This document shows positions 1 through 5,071 of a DNA stretch of 5,983 bases, piece after piece. The position numbers and the translations under genes were made by a program. Origin of the DNA: Acidimicrobiales bacterium (GTDB taxonomy: Bacteria > Actinomycetota > Acidimicrobiia > Acidimicrobiales > JABEUL01). Each line of letters begins with the position of its first letter. Position 1 is the first letter of the stretch. Under the pieces are notes generated by a model. The model saw only the letters and a program-made list of their open reading frames with translations, did not search any database and was not told the origin of the DNA. The stretch lies in assembly GCA_013044465.1 (NCBI GenBank), contig JABEUL010000264.1, positions 1 to 5,983 on the forward strand, given 5' to 3'.

Positions 1-347
1 CCCTTAGTGTGGCTGAAGCTGCAATTCGCCTATTGCCAGGGGTTTTGGGAAATTCTGCATCCGGTGAGGACGAGAGTTTTCAAGACGGCCTCCTTGAATA
101 TCCTCAGTACTCGAGGCCAGCCGACTTTAGAGGAGAGATGGCGCCGGAGATATTGCTGTCTGGGAACCATCAAAAGGTTCAAGAGTGGCGTCTAGCTCAA
201 TCTCTCTCAAGAACAATTGAGCGAAGACCTGACTTAATTGAGAAAAGAGGAGGGTTAAGCGAAGCTGAGTTATTGATCCTGTCAAAAAATGGCTATTCTA
301 TAGAAGGGCCTTTTTTGAAAGACGGTTCGGGAGAAACTAGTATTTAA
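1..347 (+). CDS. trmD: tRNA (guanine37-N1)-methyltransferase TrmD, C-terminal part (5' end outside window)
   Basis: TrmD transfers a methyl group from S-adenosylmethionine to G37 of tRNAs that read CCN, CUN and CGG codons, which prevents +1 frameshifting. The frame is open to the left edge (first whole codon at 3) and encodes 114 residues, about the C-terminal half of a family that is usually near 230-250 residues. Diagnostic stretches are RLLPGVLGN, followed by the C-terminal-domain signature LLEYPQYSRP, ILLSGNHQKVQEWR and the arginine-rich SLSRTIERRPDL. The GTG at position 9 is an internal valine, not the start, because the conserved helix before PGVLGN continues upstream. The SAM-binding trefoil-knot half lies outside the window. 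The last 35 or so residues (GGLSEAELLILSKNGYSIEG...) form a tail beyond the family core. It lies directly upstream of rplS, the usual bacterial order, and is probably co-transcribed with it. Identification is firm from motif recognition. Confidence 0.95.
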   Translation, partial: LSVAEAAIRLLPGVLGNSASGEDESFQDGLLEYPQYSRPADFRGEMAPEILLSGNHQKVQEWRLAQSLSRTIERRPDLIEKRGGLSEAELLILSKNGYSIEGPFLKDGSGETSI

Positions 348-360
348 TTGAGGGTACTAA

Positions 361-390
361 CTCCTGAGAGCATAAAAATGCCGTCAGGCG
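361..390 (+). promoter_or_regulatory. Candidate stem-loop in the rplS leader
   Basis: The 76-bp trmD-rplS gap contains nested inverted repeats: CCTGA (363-367) with TCAGG (384-388), and inside them GCAT (370-373) with ATGC (378-381) around an AAAA loop, separated by a 2x2 internal loop. C361 can also pair with G390 across one mismatch. No T-run follows, so it does not look like an intrinsic terminator. Ribosomal-protein genes, including rplS in some phyla, often carry leader RNAs that bind their own product; a regulatory or RNA-processing role here is inference only. Confidence 0.35.
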
Positions 391-423
391 ACTTAGATTA
401 CGAAATTAGGAGCGATTCGGGCA

Positions 424-771
424 ATGAACCCAACTGACCTTATAGACAGAGAAAATTTAGTAAGTGGTATTCCAGATTTCCGTCCCGGTGACACTGTTGC
501 TGTGCACGTTAGAGTCGTTGAAGGAAATAGGGAGCGGGTCCAGGTATTCCAAGGAGTGGTGATTCGTCGCCAGGGAGTTGGGGTTCGTGAGACATTTACG
601 GTTCGTAAATTGAGTTTTGGAGTAGGTGTCGAGAGAACATTTCCTATTCACGCACCGACAATTGCCAAGATAGAACGCGTCACTGAAGGTGATGTAAGGC
701 GTGCAAAGCTTTACTACCTACGTGATCGAGTTGGCAAAGCAGCCAAAGTCAAAGAAAAACGCTTCTCCTAG
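424..771 (+). CDS. rplS: 50S ribosomal protein L19
   Basis: L19 is a component of the large ribosomal subunit near the 30S interface. The 115-residue product has the normal family length and shows the near-invariant blocks in order: IPDFRPGDTVAVHVRVVEGNRERVQ (about residues 16-40), VFQGVVIRRQGVGVRETFTVRKLSFGVGVERTFP (41-74), the central P-x-I-x-KIE segment, and the C-terminal GDVRRAKLYYLRDRVGKAAKVKEKR. The ATG at 424 gives the expected N-terminus. The nearest Shine-Dalgarno-like stretch, AGGAG at 408-412, sits 11 nt upstream, a longer spacing than usual. The gene follows trmD by 76 bp and precedes the DUF2469 gene by 18 bp, so an operon is likely. A hairpin in the upstream gap may contribute to control. 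No anomaly is seen in the protein. Confidence 0.98.
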   Translation: MNPTDLIDRENLVSGIPDFRPGDTVAVHVRVVEGNRERVQVFQGVVIRRQGVGVRETFTVRKLSFGVGVERTFPIHAPTIAKIERVTEGDVRRAKLYYLRDRVGKAAKVKEKRFS

Positions 772-789
772 TCAGAGGACCGCCAGATT

Positions 790-1086
790 TTGAGTGCCGA
801 AGAAGATCTCGAAAGATTCGAGGCAGAAGCTGAACTTTCTCTTTACGAGGAGTACCGTGCAGTTTTGCCGATGTTTAAGTATGTGGTGGAGACAGAAAGG
901 CGATTTTATTTAGCCAACGAAGTCGAACTCACCACAAATGGTGACGGCAGTGCCGCATGGAGCGAAGTGCGTCTCAAAGATGCATGGGTGTGGGACATGT
1001 ACCGACCTGCTAGATTCGTCCAAACTGTCCACGTGGTAAGCCATAAAGATATAAATGTCGAAGCTCTTCCAGAAAGAGAGCTTTAA
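790..1086 (+). CDS. DUF2469 family protein (conserved actinobacterial protein of unknown function)
   Basis: This 98-residue acidic protein matches my recollection of the DUF2469 family: an N-terminal ESA-type opening (SAEEDLERFEAEAELSLYEEYR), then VVETERRFYLANEVEL at about residues 32-47, and the near-invariant DAWVWDMYRPARFV block at about 64-77. A short C-terminal DINVEAL segment closes it. No membrane segment, signal peptide or catalytic motif is evident. The start is TTG at 790, chosen because it reproduces the family N-terminus exactly and because AGAGGA (774-779) lies 10 nt upstream; the GTG at 794 is out of frame. In many Actinobacteria this gene follows rplS with lepB and rnhB in between (for example Rv2904c to Rv2901c in Mycobacterium tuberculosis); here it follows rplS by only 18 bp. 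The function is unknown. Its linkage to translation and RNase HII genes suggests a role in RNA or nucleic-acid metabolism, but that is a guess. Confidence 0.9.
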   Translation: MSAEEDLERFEAEAELSLYEEYRAVLPMFKYVVETERRFYLANEVELTTNGDGSAAWSEVRLKDAWVWDMYRPARFVQTVHVVSHKDINVEALPEREL

Positions 1087-1097
1087 GAGTATTTTTG

Positions 1098-1136
1098 CTG
1101 GAAATCTTAAATTAAGAATTGCTTAATTTTTTCCAG
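1098..1136 (+). terminator. AT-rich intrinsic terminator closing the trmD-rplS-DUF2469 unit
   Basis: Twelve bases after the DUF2469 stop, AAATTAAG (1109-1116) pairs perfectly with CTTAATTT (1122-1129) around a 5-nt loop, and six T residues run from 1127 to 1132. An outer pair, CTGGAAA (1098-1104) with TTTCCAG (1130-1136), extends the stem with a 4-nt bulge on the left arm. The right half overlaps the last codons of the convergent zinc-ribbon gene, so the element may serve transcripts from both sides. The stem is AT-rich, so strength is uncertain. Confidence 0.6.
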
Positions 1137-1407
1137 TGCGATTTAGTGCCTTTTGCAAACACGGTTTGTGCCAATGTCGCCTTTCGTCCTGTGCCTTTTT
1201 TGGGACGACTACAAAATGCCCCACTTTGGGTCTAATCTCCTGATTGCAACCTGGACAGATATAAGTCTTTAAGGCCCTCATCGGCTCAATTTTCGCCATT
1301 GTGGCTTCTAATTTGGTAATTGGGTCAAGTACTATCTCAGATTTCTGTATAGAGGTTGAAAGTGGAGGTAGCGACCAAGTTTTGTCCTTTGGTTTTCTTC
1401 TTGGCAT
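1123..1407 (-). CDS. Small zinc-ribbon / treble-clef protein, actinobacterial, function unknown
   Basis: This 94-residue basic protein has a lysine/arginine-rich N-terminus (MPRRKPKDK), a variable linker of about 35 residues, and a compact C-terminal zinc-binding module. The module reads CPGCNQEIRP (C51, C54), a histidine at 64 followed by valines, and RRHWHKPC (H78, H80, C83). The spacing CxxC-x25-HxxC is what one expects for a treble-clef or HNH-like zinc site. Related small actinobacterial proteins are often labelled 'ATP/GTP-binding protein' in databases, but no P-loop is present here, so that label has no support. The ATG at 1407 starts only 23 bp from the divergent crotonase start. No Shine-Dalgarno sequence fits in that space, so a leaderless mRNA is likely. 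It converges on the DUF2469 gene. Nucleic-acid binding is plausible from the charge and the zinc module, but unproven. Confidence 0.85.
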   Translation of the reverse strand: MPRRKPKDKTWSLPPLSTSIQKSEIVLDPITKLEATMAKIEPMRALKTYICPGCNQEIRPKVGHFVVVPKKAQDERRHWHKPCLQKALNRTGKN

Positions 1408-1414
1408 AAATATA

Positions 1415-1422
1415 AGTATCGT
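1415..1422. promoter_or_regulatory. Candidate overlapping divergent -10 elements for zinc-ribbon and crotonase genes
   Basis: The 23-bp gap between the two start codons holds a + strand hexamer TATCGT (1417-1422), which fits the TAnnnT pattern and ends 8 nt before the crotonase ATG. It also holds a - strand hexamer GATACT (1420-1415), which ends 7 nt before the zinc-ribbon ATG. Both distances place transcription starts at or next to the start codons, as in leaderless mRNAs common in Actinobacteria. I see no convincing -35 on either side; any would lie inside the opposite coding region. Confidence 0.4.
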
Positions 1423-1430
1423 TCATATCC

Positions 1431-2201
1431 ATGAGTGCAATTTACTTAGAGATTAAAGACTCGGTCGGATACATAACTCTTTCCAATCCCGGCAAGAAAA
1501 ATGCCATGAACCACCAGTCGTGGCTCTCTTTGAGATCCCTGACAAGAGAAGTTAGTGAAGACCCCCAAGTACGCTGCGTCGTGCTTCAAGGCGAAGGCGG
1601 CGATTTTTGCTCAGGTGCTGATCTTGGTGACGCTGAGTCCCTGACTTTGAACGGTTTGGCCCGCATGCGAACAATTGGAGATGCCATTCTTTCAATCCAG
1701 CGGATCCACAAACCTACAATAGCCAAGGTTGCCGGAGTTTCAGTTGGTGCCGGAATGGGAATCGCACTTGCTTGCGACCTCGTAGTGGCTTCCCAGGATG
1801 CGAGGTTCTCTCAAATTTTTGCGAAGAGGGGTCTAGCAGTTGACGGGGGATCTTCTTGGCTTATTCCCAGACTCGTGGGACTCCAAAAAGCCAAAGAGCT
1901 TGCATTTTTCGGAGAGATTATCGGGGCAGGGGATGCATTTAGGATAGGTCTGGTTAACAGAGTATTAGCAAATGAGGAATTAGATGGCTTCGTTGACACA
2001 TGGGCTCAAAAGCTTGCAATGGGTCCCACTCTCGCCCTGTCTCTGTCTAAGACCTTGATCAACAACGCATTTGCAACATCTTTCGAACAAGCACTTGAAG
2101 ATGAAGCCAGAAGTCAAGCTCTGGTATTTACAACTGAAGACTGCGCTGAGGCAATAGGAGCGTTTCTCTCAAGGAGAGAGCCGAACTTCAAAGGAAAATA
2201 G
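1431..2201 (+). CDS. Enoyl-CoA hydratase/isomerase family protein, PaaG-like isomerase subtype
   Basis: This 256-residue crotonase-fold enzyme has the normal family length and acts on acyl-CoA thioesters in the cytosol. Family marks in order are ITLSNPGKKNAMN (15-27), the first oxyanion-hole segment FCSGADL (59-65), KPTIAKVAGVSVGAGMGIALACD (94-116), and WLIPRLVG (143-150). The C-terminal AIGAFLSRREPNFKGK corresponds to the usual F-L-x-[KR]-R-x-P-x-F ending. The two glutamates used by classical hydratases (Glu144 and Glu164 of rat ECH) align by eye with G110 and F130. An aspartate, D138 in LAVDGGSSW, occupies the place of the single acidic residue of PaaG-type and delta3-delta2 enoyl-CoA isomerases. 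An isomerase role is therefore more likely than a hydratase role; the substrate cannot be told. The ATG at 1431 gives a standard N-terminus, and mRNA is likely leaderless or nearly so. No other fatty-acid or phenylacetate genes are beside it. Confidence 0.9.
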   Translation: MSAIYLEIKDSVGYITLSNPGKKNAMNHQSWLSLRSLTREVSEDPQVRCVVLQGEGGDFCSGADLGDAESLTLNGLARMRTIGDAILSIQRIHKPTIAKVAGVSVGAGMGIALACDLVVASQDARFSQIFAKRGLAVDGGSSWLIPRLVGLQKAKELAFFGEIIGAGDAFRIGLVNRVLANEELDGFVDTWAQKLAMGPTLALSLSKTLINNAFATSFEQALEDEARSQALVFTTEDCAEAIGAFLSRREPNFKGK

Positions 2202-2224
2202 ACTGCTGGGGCGAATTTCCTGAT

Positions 2225-2253
2225 TTGACTTGTCTCCGAAGGCACTATAATAT
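2225..2253 (+). promoter_or_regulatory. Promoter of the iron permease gene
   Basis: TTGACT (2225-2230) matches five of six -35 consensus bases. Two overlapping -10 choices follow: TAATAT (2248-2253) at the ideal 17-bp spacing, or the perfect TATAAT (2246-2251) at 15 bp. Transcription would begin near 2258-2262, giving a leader of about 30 nt with AGGAG (2279-2283) placed 7 nt before the GTG start. The palindromic operator begins inside the -10, so a bound repressor would block RNA polymerase. Confidence 0.75.
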
Positions 2254-2271
2254 TAGGAATACCTAATATTA
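2248..2271. promoter_or_regulatory. Palindromic operator over the iron permease promoter, possible DtxR/IdeR-type iron box
   Basis: A perfect 10-bp inverted repeat, TAATATTAGG (2248-2257) and CCTAATATTA (2262-2271), flanks an AATA spacer and covers the -10 and transcription start. The TTAGG/CCTAA half-site words are those of the DtxR/IdeR iron box, but they sit 4 bp apart rather than the usual 9. Set against the DtxR consensus TWAGGTTAGSCTAACCTWA, the register from 2248 matches 14 of 19 positions and that from 2253 matches 13, so two overlapping imperfect boxes are possible. Iron-dependent repression would suit the gene downstream. The identity of the regulator is inference. Confidence 0.65.
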
Positions 2272-2290
2272 GTATTTCAGGAGTTTTCCA

Positions 2291-3163
2291 GTGCTCGCAC
2301 TATTTTTGATTTTTCTTAGAGAAGGCATTGAAGCTTCGATGATCGTTGCTATTTTGTTGGCTTATCTGGATTCTAGCGGGCATAGGAAGTATTTCAAAGA
2401 TATTTTCCTAGGCGTAGGCGCTGCTTTGGTGTTGGCCTTTGGACTAGGTGCTGCAGCTTACTTTTTTATTGGAAACTATGACGGCTCGAGATTCCAAACT
2501 ATCTTCGAGACAGCAACTTATGTTTTGGCGGTATTGCTCTTAACCTACATGACTTTCTGGATGGCCAAGCATGCAAGGTCACTATCAAGTGAACTGAGGA
2601 AAAAAGCCGATGACGCACTTGGATCATCTGAGCGCTTTGGACTTGCTGGACTTGCTTTCCAAGCCGTTGGAAGGGAAGGGTTGGAAACTGTAGTGTTTTC
2701 ACTGGCAATCGTATTTGCCATGAAGGATCGATCCGGTGAGATTCTTGGAGCTGGTCTTGGGTTGGCTGTTTCAATGGTAATCGCAGCGGCAATTTATAAA
2801 TTTGGAAAGAGGATCAATACTAAAGTGCTTTTCGGAGCGGTCGGCTGGCTGCTTCTTCTGTTTGCTTCAGGCCTGTTGTCTGATGCGATTGAAAACCTGC
2901 AGCAACTGGGCTGGTTTCCCTTTTTTCGAGAGACTCTTTGGAATACCAGTGGCTACTTACTTGAATCATCAGCTTTTGGCGATGTTATCCATAGCTTTTT
3001 TGGATATGCTCAACAGCCCACTTTGGGCCAAGTTTTAGGACAGGTGATCTTCCTAGTCGTTACATTTGGCGTAATAGTCAGAAGAAGCCAACGTCGCACT
3101 AGCCTTATAACGACAAAGTTAACCAATGATGGAAAGGACTTGGAGACGGTTAATCATATTTAA
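2291..3163 (+). CDS. efeU: EfeU/FTR1-family iron permease
   Basis: This is a polytopic inner-membrane iron transporter of the FTR1/EfeU (OFeT) family. The 290-residue product begins directly with a hydrophobic helix and has about seven membrane segments, near residues 1-25, 36-60, 71-92, 116-143, 150-170, 178-200 and 246-265. The two family-defining REXXE iron-binding motifs are intact: REGIE at 10-14 in the first helix and REGLE at 128-132 in the fourth. Length agrees with EfeU proteins. The start is GTG at 2291, supported by AGGAG 7 nt upstream and by the short N-terminal lead before REGIE that is typical of the family. Bacterial EfeU usually works with the periplasmic or extracytoplasmic EfeO and the Dyp-type peroxidase EfeB; neither is next to it, because lepA follows immediately on the other strand. 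A strong promoter overlapped by a palindrome suggests iron-dependent repression. The symbol rests on family resemblance, and the missing partners leave room for a different functional subtype. Confidence 0.92.
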   Translation: MLALFLIFLREGIEASMIVAILLAYLDSSGHRKYFKDIFLGVGAALVLAFGLGAAAYFFIGNYDGSRFQTIFETATYVLAVLLLTYMTFWMAKHARSLSSELRKKADDALGSSERFGLAGLAFQAVGREGLETVVFSLAIVFAMKDRSGEILGAGLGLAVSMVIAAAIYKFGKRINTKVLFGAVGWLLLLFASGLLSDAIENLQQLGWFPFFRETLWNTSGYLLESSAFGDVIHSFFGYAQQPTLGQVLGQVIFLVVTFGVIVRRSQRRTSLITTKLTNDGKDLETVNHI

Positions 3164-3176
3164 CTAGTCTTCAAGT
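3138..3176. terminator. Long hairpin spanning the abutting efeU and lepA stop codons
   Basis: The left arm 3138-3153 (ACTTGGAGACGGTTAA) pairs along its whole length with the right arm 3160-3176 (TTAACTAGTCTTCAAGT), with two G-U pairs in RNA, one bulged A (3166) and a 6-nt loop. The stop codons of both genes lie inside the right arm (3161-3163 and 3166-3164). The stem is strongest in the + strand transcript, since the G-U pairs become C-A mismatches on the other strand. Neither side has a good T-run, so it may act as a two-way transcription block, a 3'-end stabiliser, or a Rho-assisted terminator. Confidence 0.5.
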
Positions 3177-4975
3177 TTAAGGGCGGCTATGAAGGCTTCT
3201 TGAGGCACTTCCACTCTTCCGATAGATTTCATTCGTTTTTTGCCCTCTTTTTGTTTTTCAAGAAGTTTTCTCTTTCTTGAGATATCGCCTCCATAGCATT
3301 TGGCGATCACATCCTTGCGTCTGGCTTTCACAGTTTCTCGTGACACAATTCTTCCATTTATCGCAGACTGTATCGGCACATCAAATAGTTGCCTTGGAAT
3401 GAGTTCTCTAAGTTTTGAAGTCATTTTGCGGCCATAGTCTTCAGCTTTTGCTTTGTGCACAATGGTTGAAAATGCATCAACGGTGACTCCATTTATCAAA
3501 ACATCAACCTTGACTAAAGTAGCGCTTTGATTGCCAGCCGGCTCGTAGTCAAGACTGGCATATCCTTTGGTTCGACTCTTTAAAGCATCGAAGAAGTCAA
3601 CAACAACCTCTGCAAGTGGAATTTTGTAGATAAGTTCTACTCTCTCTGGTGAGAGGTACTCCATTTTTACTAATTCGCCCCTTCTTGACTGACAGAGCTC
3701 CATTATTACCCCTGTATAGGTGGAAGGAGTAATAATAGTGGCATTTAAAAGTGGCTCTTCAATGGCATCTACTTCGTGACTTTGAGGGAGATCATTTGGA
3801 TTGTCCACCACTTTGACGGTGCCATCTTTTAGGGTAACTGAGTATTCAACGGATGGACTGGTTGCAATGAGAGAGAGATTGAACTCCCTCTCGAGTCTCT
3901 CTCTAACAATTTCCATGTGCAAAAGACCTAAAAATCCGCACCTAAATCCAAAACCGAGCGCCCCTGAAGTTTCAGGTTCATAGGTGACGCTTGCATCATT
4001 TAGCTTTAGCTTCAAGAGAGCTTCCCTTAGATCAGGAAATTCATCGCCGTCAATTGGATATATTCCGCAATAAACCATTGGCTTTGGTTGGCGATAACCC
4101 GGGAGAGCGGCAAGAGCTGGATTGTCGGCGTTTGAAACAGTCTCTCCAGATCTGGCCTCGCCAACATCTCTGACGTTTGCAATAATGTAGCCCACCTCTC
4201 CAGGGCCTAACTTTTTAACCGCCACTGGATCGGGTGTTCTTACTCCCACTTCTTCTAAATCATGTGTAACTTTAGCCTGAAGAAATCTAAGTTTGGAGCC
4301 AGATTTCAACTCACCATTTACCACCCGAATAGAACTAATTACTCCCCGATACTGATCAAAGTATGAGTCAAAAATAAGTGCCTGAAGGGGAGCTTTGGAG
4401 TCTCCTTTGGGGGCTGGGATTCGTTCAATTACTGCATCTAGGAGTTCTGGGACGCCCTCACCAGTCTTAGCAGAGATTGAAAGTATAAGAGAAGAGGAAA
4501 GCCCCAATACTTGCTCGATCTCATTGGCACATCGAATTGGATCAGCAGCTGGCAAATCAATTTTGTTTAGTGCAACCACGATTTCCAAGTCGTGATCTAG
4601 GGCCAAATAGCAGTTAGCTAGTGTTTGAGCCTGGATTCCCTGCGAGGCATCAACGAGGAGAATTACTCCTTCACAGGCAGCCAGGGATCTTGAAACCTCA
4701 TAGCCAAAATCTACGTGTCCGGGAGTATCGATTAGATGAAGAACATAGTTTTTCCATTTAACCCGCACATTTTGGGCTTTGATTGTGATGCCGCGTTCTC
4801 TCTCTATGTCCATTGAGTCTAGGTACTGCTCGCGCATATGCCTTGGGTCGACCGCTCCTGTCAATTCAAGTATTCGGTCGCTTAGAGTGGATTTCCCATG
4901 GTCCACGTGGCTAATTATTGAGAAGTTTCGCATCCTGTCCTGACTAACATTGTCAGTGACTTGAAAATCTTTCAC
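3164..4975 (-). CDS. lepA: Elongation factor 4 (LepA), ribosome-associated GTPase
   Basis: LepA/EF4 is a translational GTPase related to EF-G that acts on bacterial ribosomes in elongation and 30S biogenesis. The 603-residue length is normal. All G motifs are present: G1 SHVDHGKST (22-30), G2 within RERGITI (59-65), G3 DTPGH (83-87), G4 NKID (137-140) and G5 SAK (168-170). The rest of the protein includes LepA-specific stretches such as GFRCGFLGLLHMEIVRERLERE and the C-terminal domain ending KRMKSIGRVEVPQEAFIAALKL. The chosen start is GTG at 4975, which gives an N-terminal lead comparable with other actinobacterial LepA but has no clear Shine-Dalgarno sequence. An alternative ATG at 4933 (residue 15, just before RNFSII) is preceded by AGGA at a workable distance. 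The gene diverges from rpsT and converges with efeU with no gap between the stop codons. No damaged motif is seen. Confidence 0.98.
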   Translation of the reverse strand: MKDFQVTDNVSQDRMRNFSIISHVDHGKSTLSDRILELTGAVDPRHMREQYLDSMDIERERGITIKAQNVRVKWKNYVLHLIDTPGHVDFGYEVSRSLAACEGVILLVDASQGIQAQTLANCYLALDHDLEIVVALNKIDLPAADPIRCANEIEQVLGLSSSLILSISAKTGEGVPELLDAVIERIPAPKGDSKAPLQALIFDSYFDQYRGVISSIRVVNGELKSGSKLRFLQAKVTHDLEEVGVRTPDPVAVKKLGPGEVGYIIANVRDVGEARSGETVSNADNPALAALPGYRQPKPMVYCGIYPIDGDEFPDLREALLKLKLNDASVTYEPETSGALGFGFRCGFLGLLHMEIVRERLEREFNLSLIATSPSVEYSVTLKDGTVKVVDNPNDLPQSHEVDAIEEPLLNATIITPSTYTGVIMELCQSRRGELVKMEYLSPERVELIYKIPLAEVVVDFFDALKSRTKGYASLDYEPAGNQSATLVKVDVLINGVTVDAFSTIVHKAKAEDYGRKMTSKLRELIPRQLFDVPIQSAINGRIVSRETVKARRKDVIAKCYGGDISRKRKLLEKQKEGKKRMKSIGRVEVPQEAFIAALKLED

Positions 4976-5026
4976 GGTCTACATGCTGCCATGTTTTTCA
5001 GGTGGTATCGCGCATTGTTGGAGTGA

Positions 5027-5059
5027 TGCTAAAATAACCTAGTCGTATAACCCACCCAA
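5027..5059. promoter_or_regulatory. Candidate overlapping divergent promoters for lepA and rpsT
   Basis: On the + strand, TGC-TAAAAT (5027-5035) forms an extended -10 for rpsT, giving a start near 5042 and a leader of about 30 nt. On the - strand, TTGGGT (5059-5054), a 17-bp spacer and TATTTT (5036-5031) form a plausible promoter for lepA with a leader of roughly 50 nt. The two -10 hexamers share the same AT tract, 5030-5036, so polymerases would compete for it. A second rpsT -10 option, TATAAC at 5046-5051, lacks a well-spaced -35. Confidence 0.45.
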
Positions 5060-5071
5060 AAGAGGAGTTCC

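Noticed and set aside
7..195. Second-frame ORF overlapping the trmD 3' end
   Set aside because: It overlaps conserved TrmD coding sequence in another frame and resembles no known protein.
457..651. Open frame on the minus strand inside rplS
   Set aside because: It is antisense to a strongly conserved ribosomal protein gene, has no recognisable domain and no ribosome binding site, and reads like frame shadow.
2165..2179. TCTCTC-AAG-GAGAGA hairpin near the end of the crotonase gene
   Set aside because: It lies within the conserved C-terminal FLSRRE codons, has a 3-nt loop and no T-run, so a terminator is not supported.
2192..2221. AGGAAA and TTTCCT inverted repeat around the crotonase stop codon
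   Set aside because: Six pairs around an 18-nt loop with no T-run; too weak to call a terminator.
2499..2792. 97-codon minus-strand frame inside the iron permease gene
   Set aside because: The opposite strand encodes conserved membrane helices with the second REXXE motif; the antisense product has no recognisable family features.
3869..3904. GAGA-rich and TCTC-rich inverted repeat inside lepA
   Set aside because: A 9-bp match separated by 17 bases falls on codons for conserved Arg-Glu-Leu residues (VRERLEREFNLSL); codon content explains it.
4981..4994. ACATG-CTGC-CATGT inverted repeat in the lepA leader, followed by five T on the + strand
   Set aside because: Only five base pairs, and on the T-run strand no gene ends there; it lies upstream of lepA on the other strand. 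Could be an operator, but nothing supports that.
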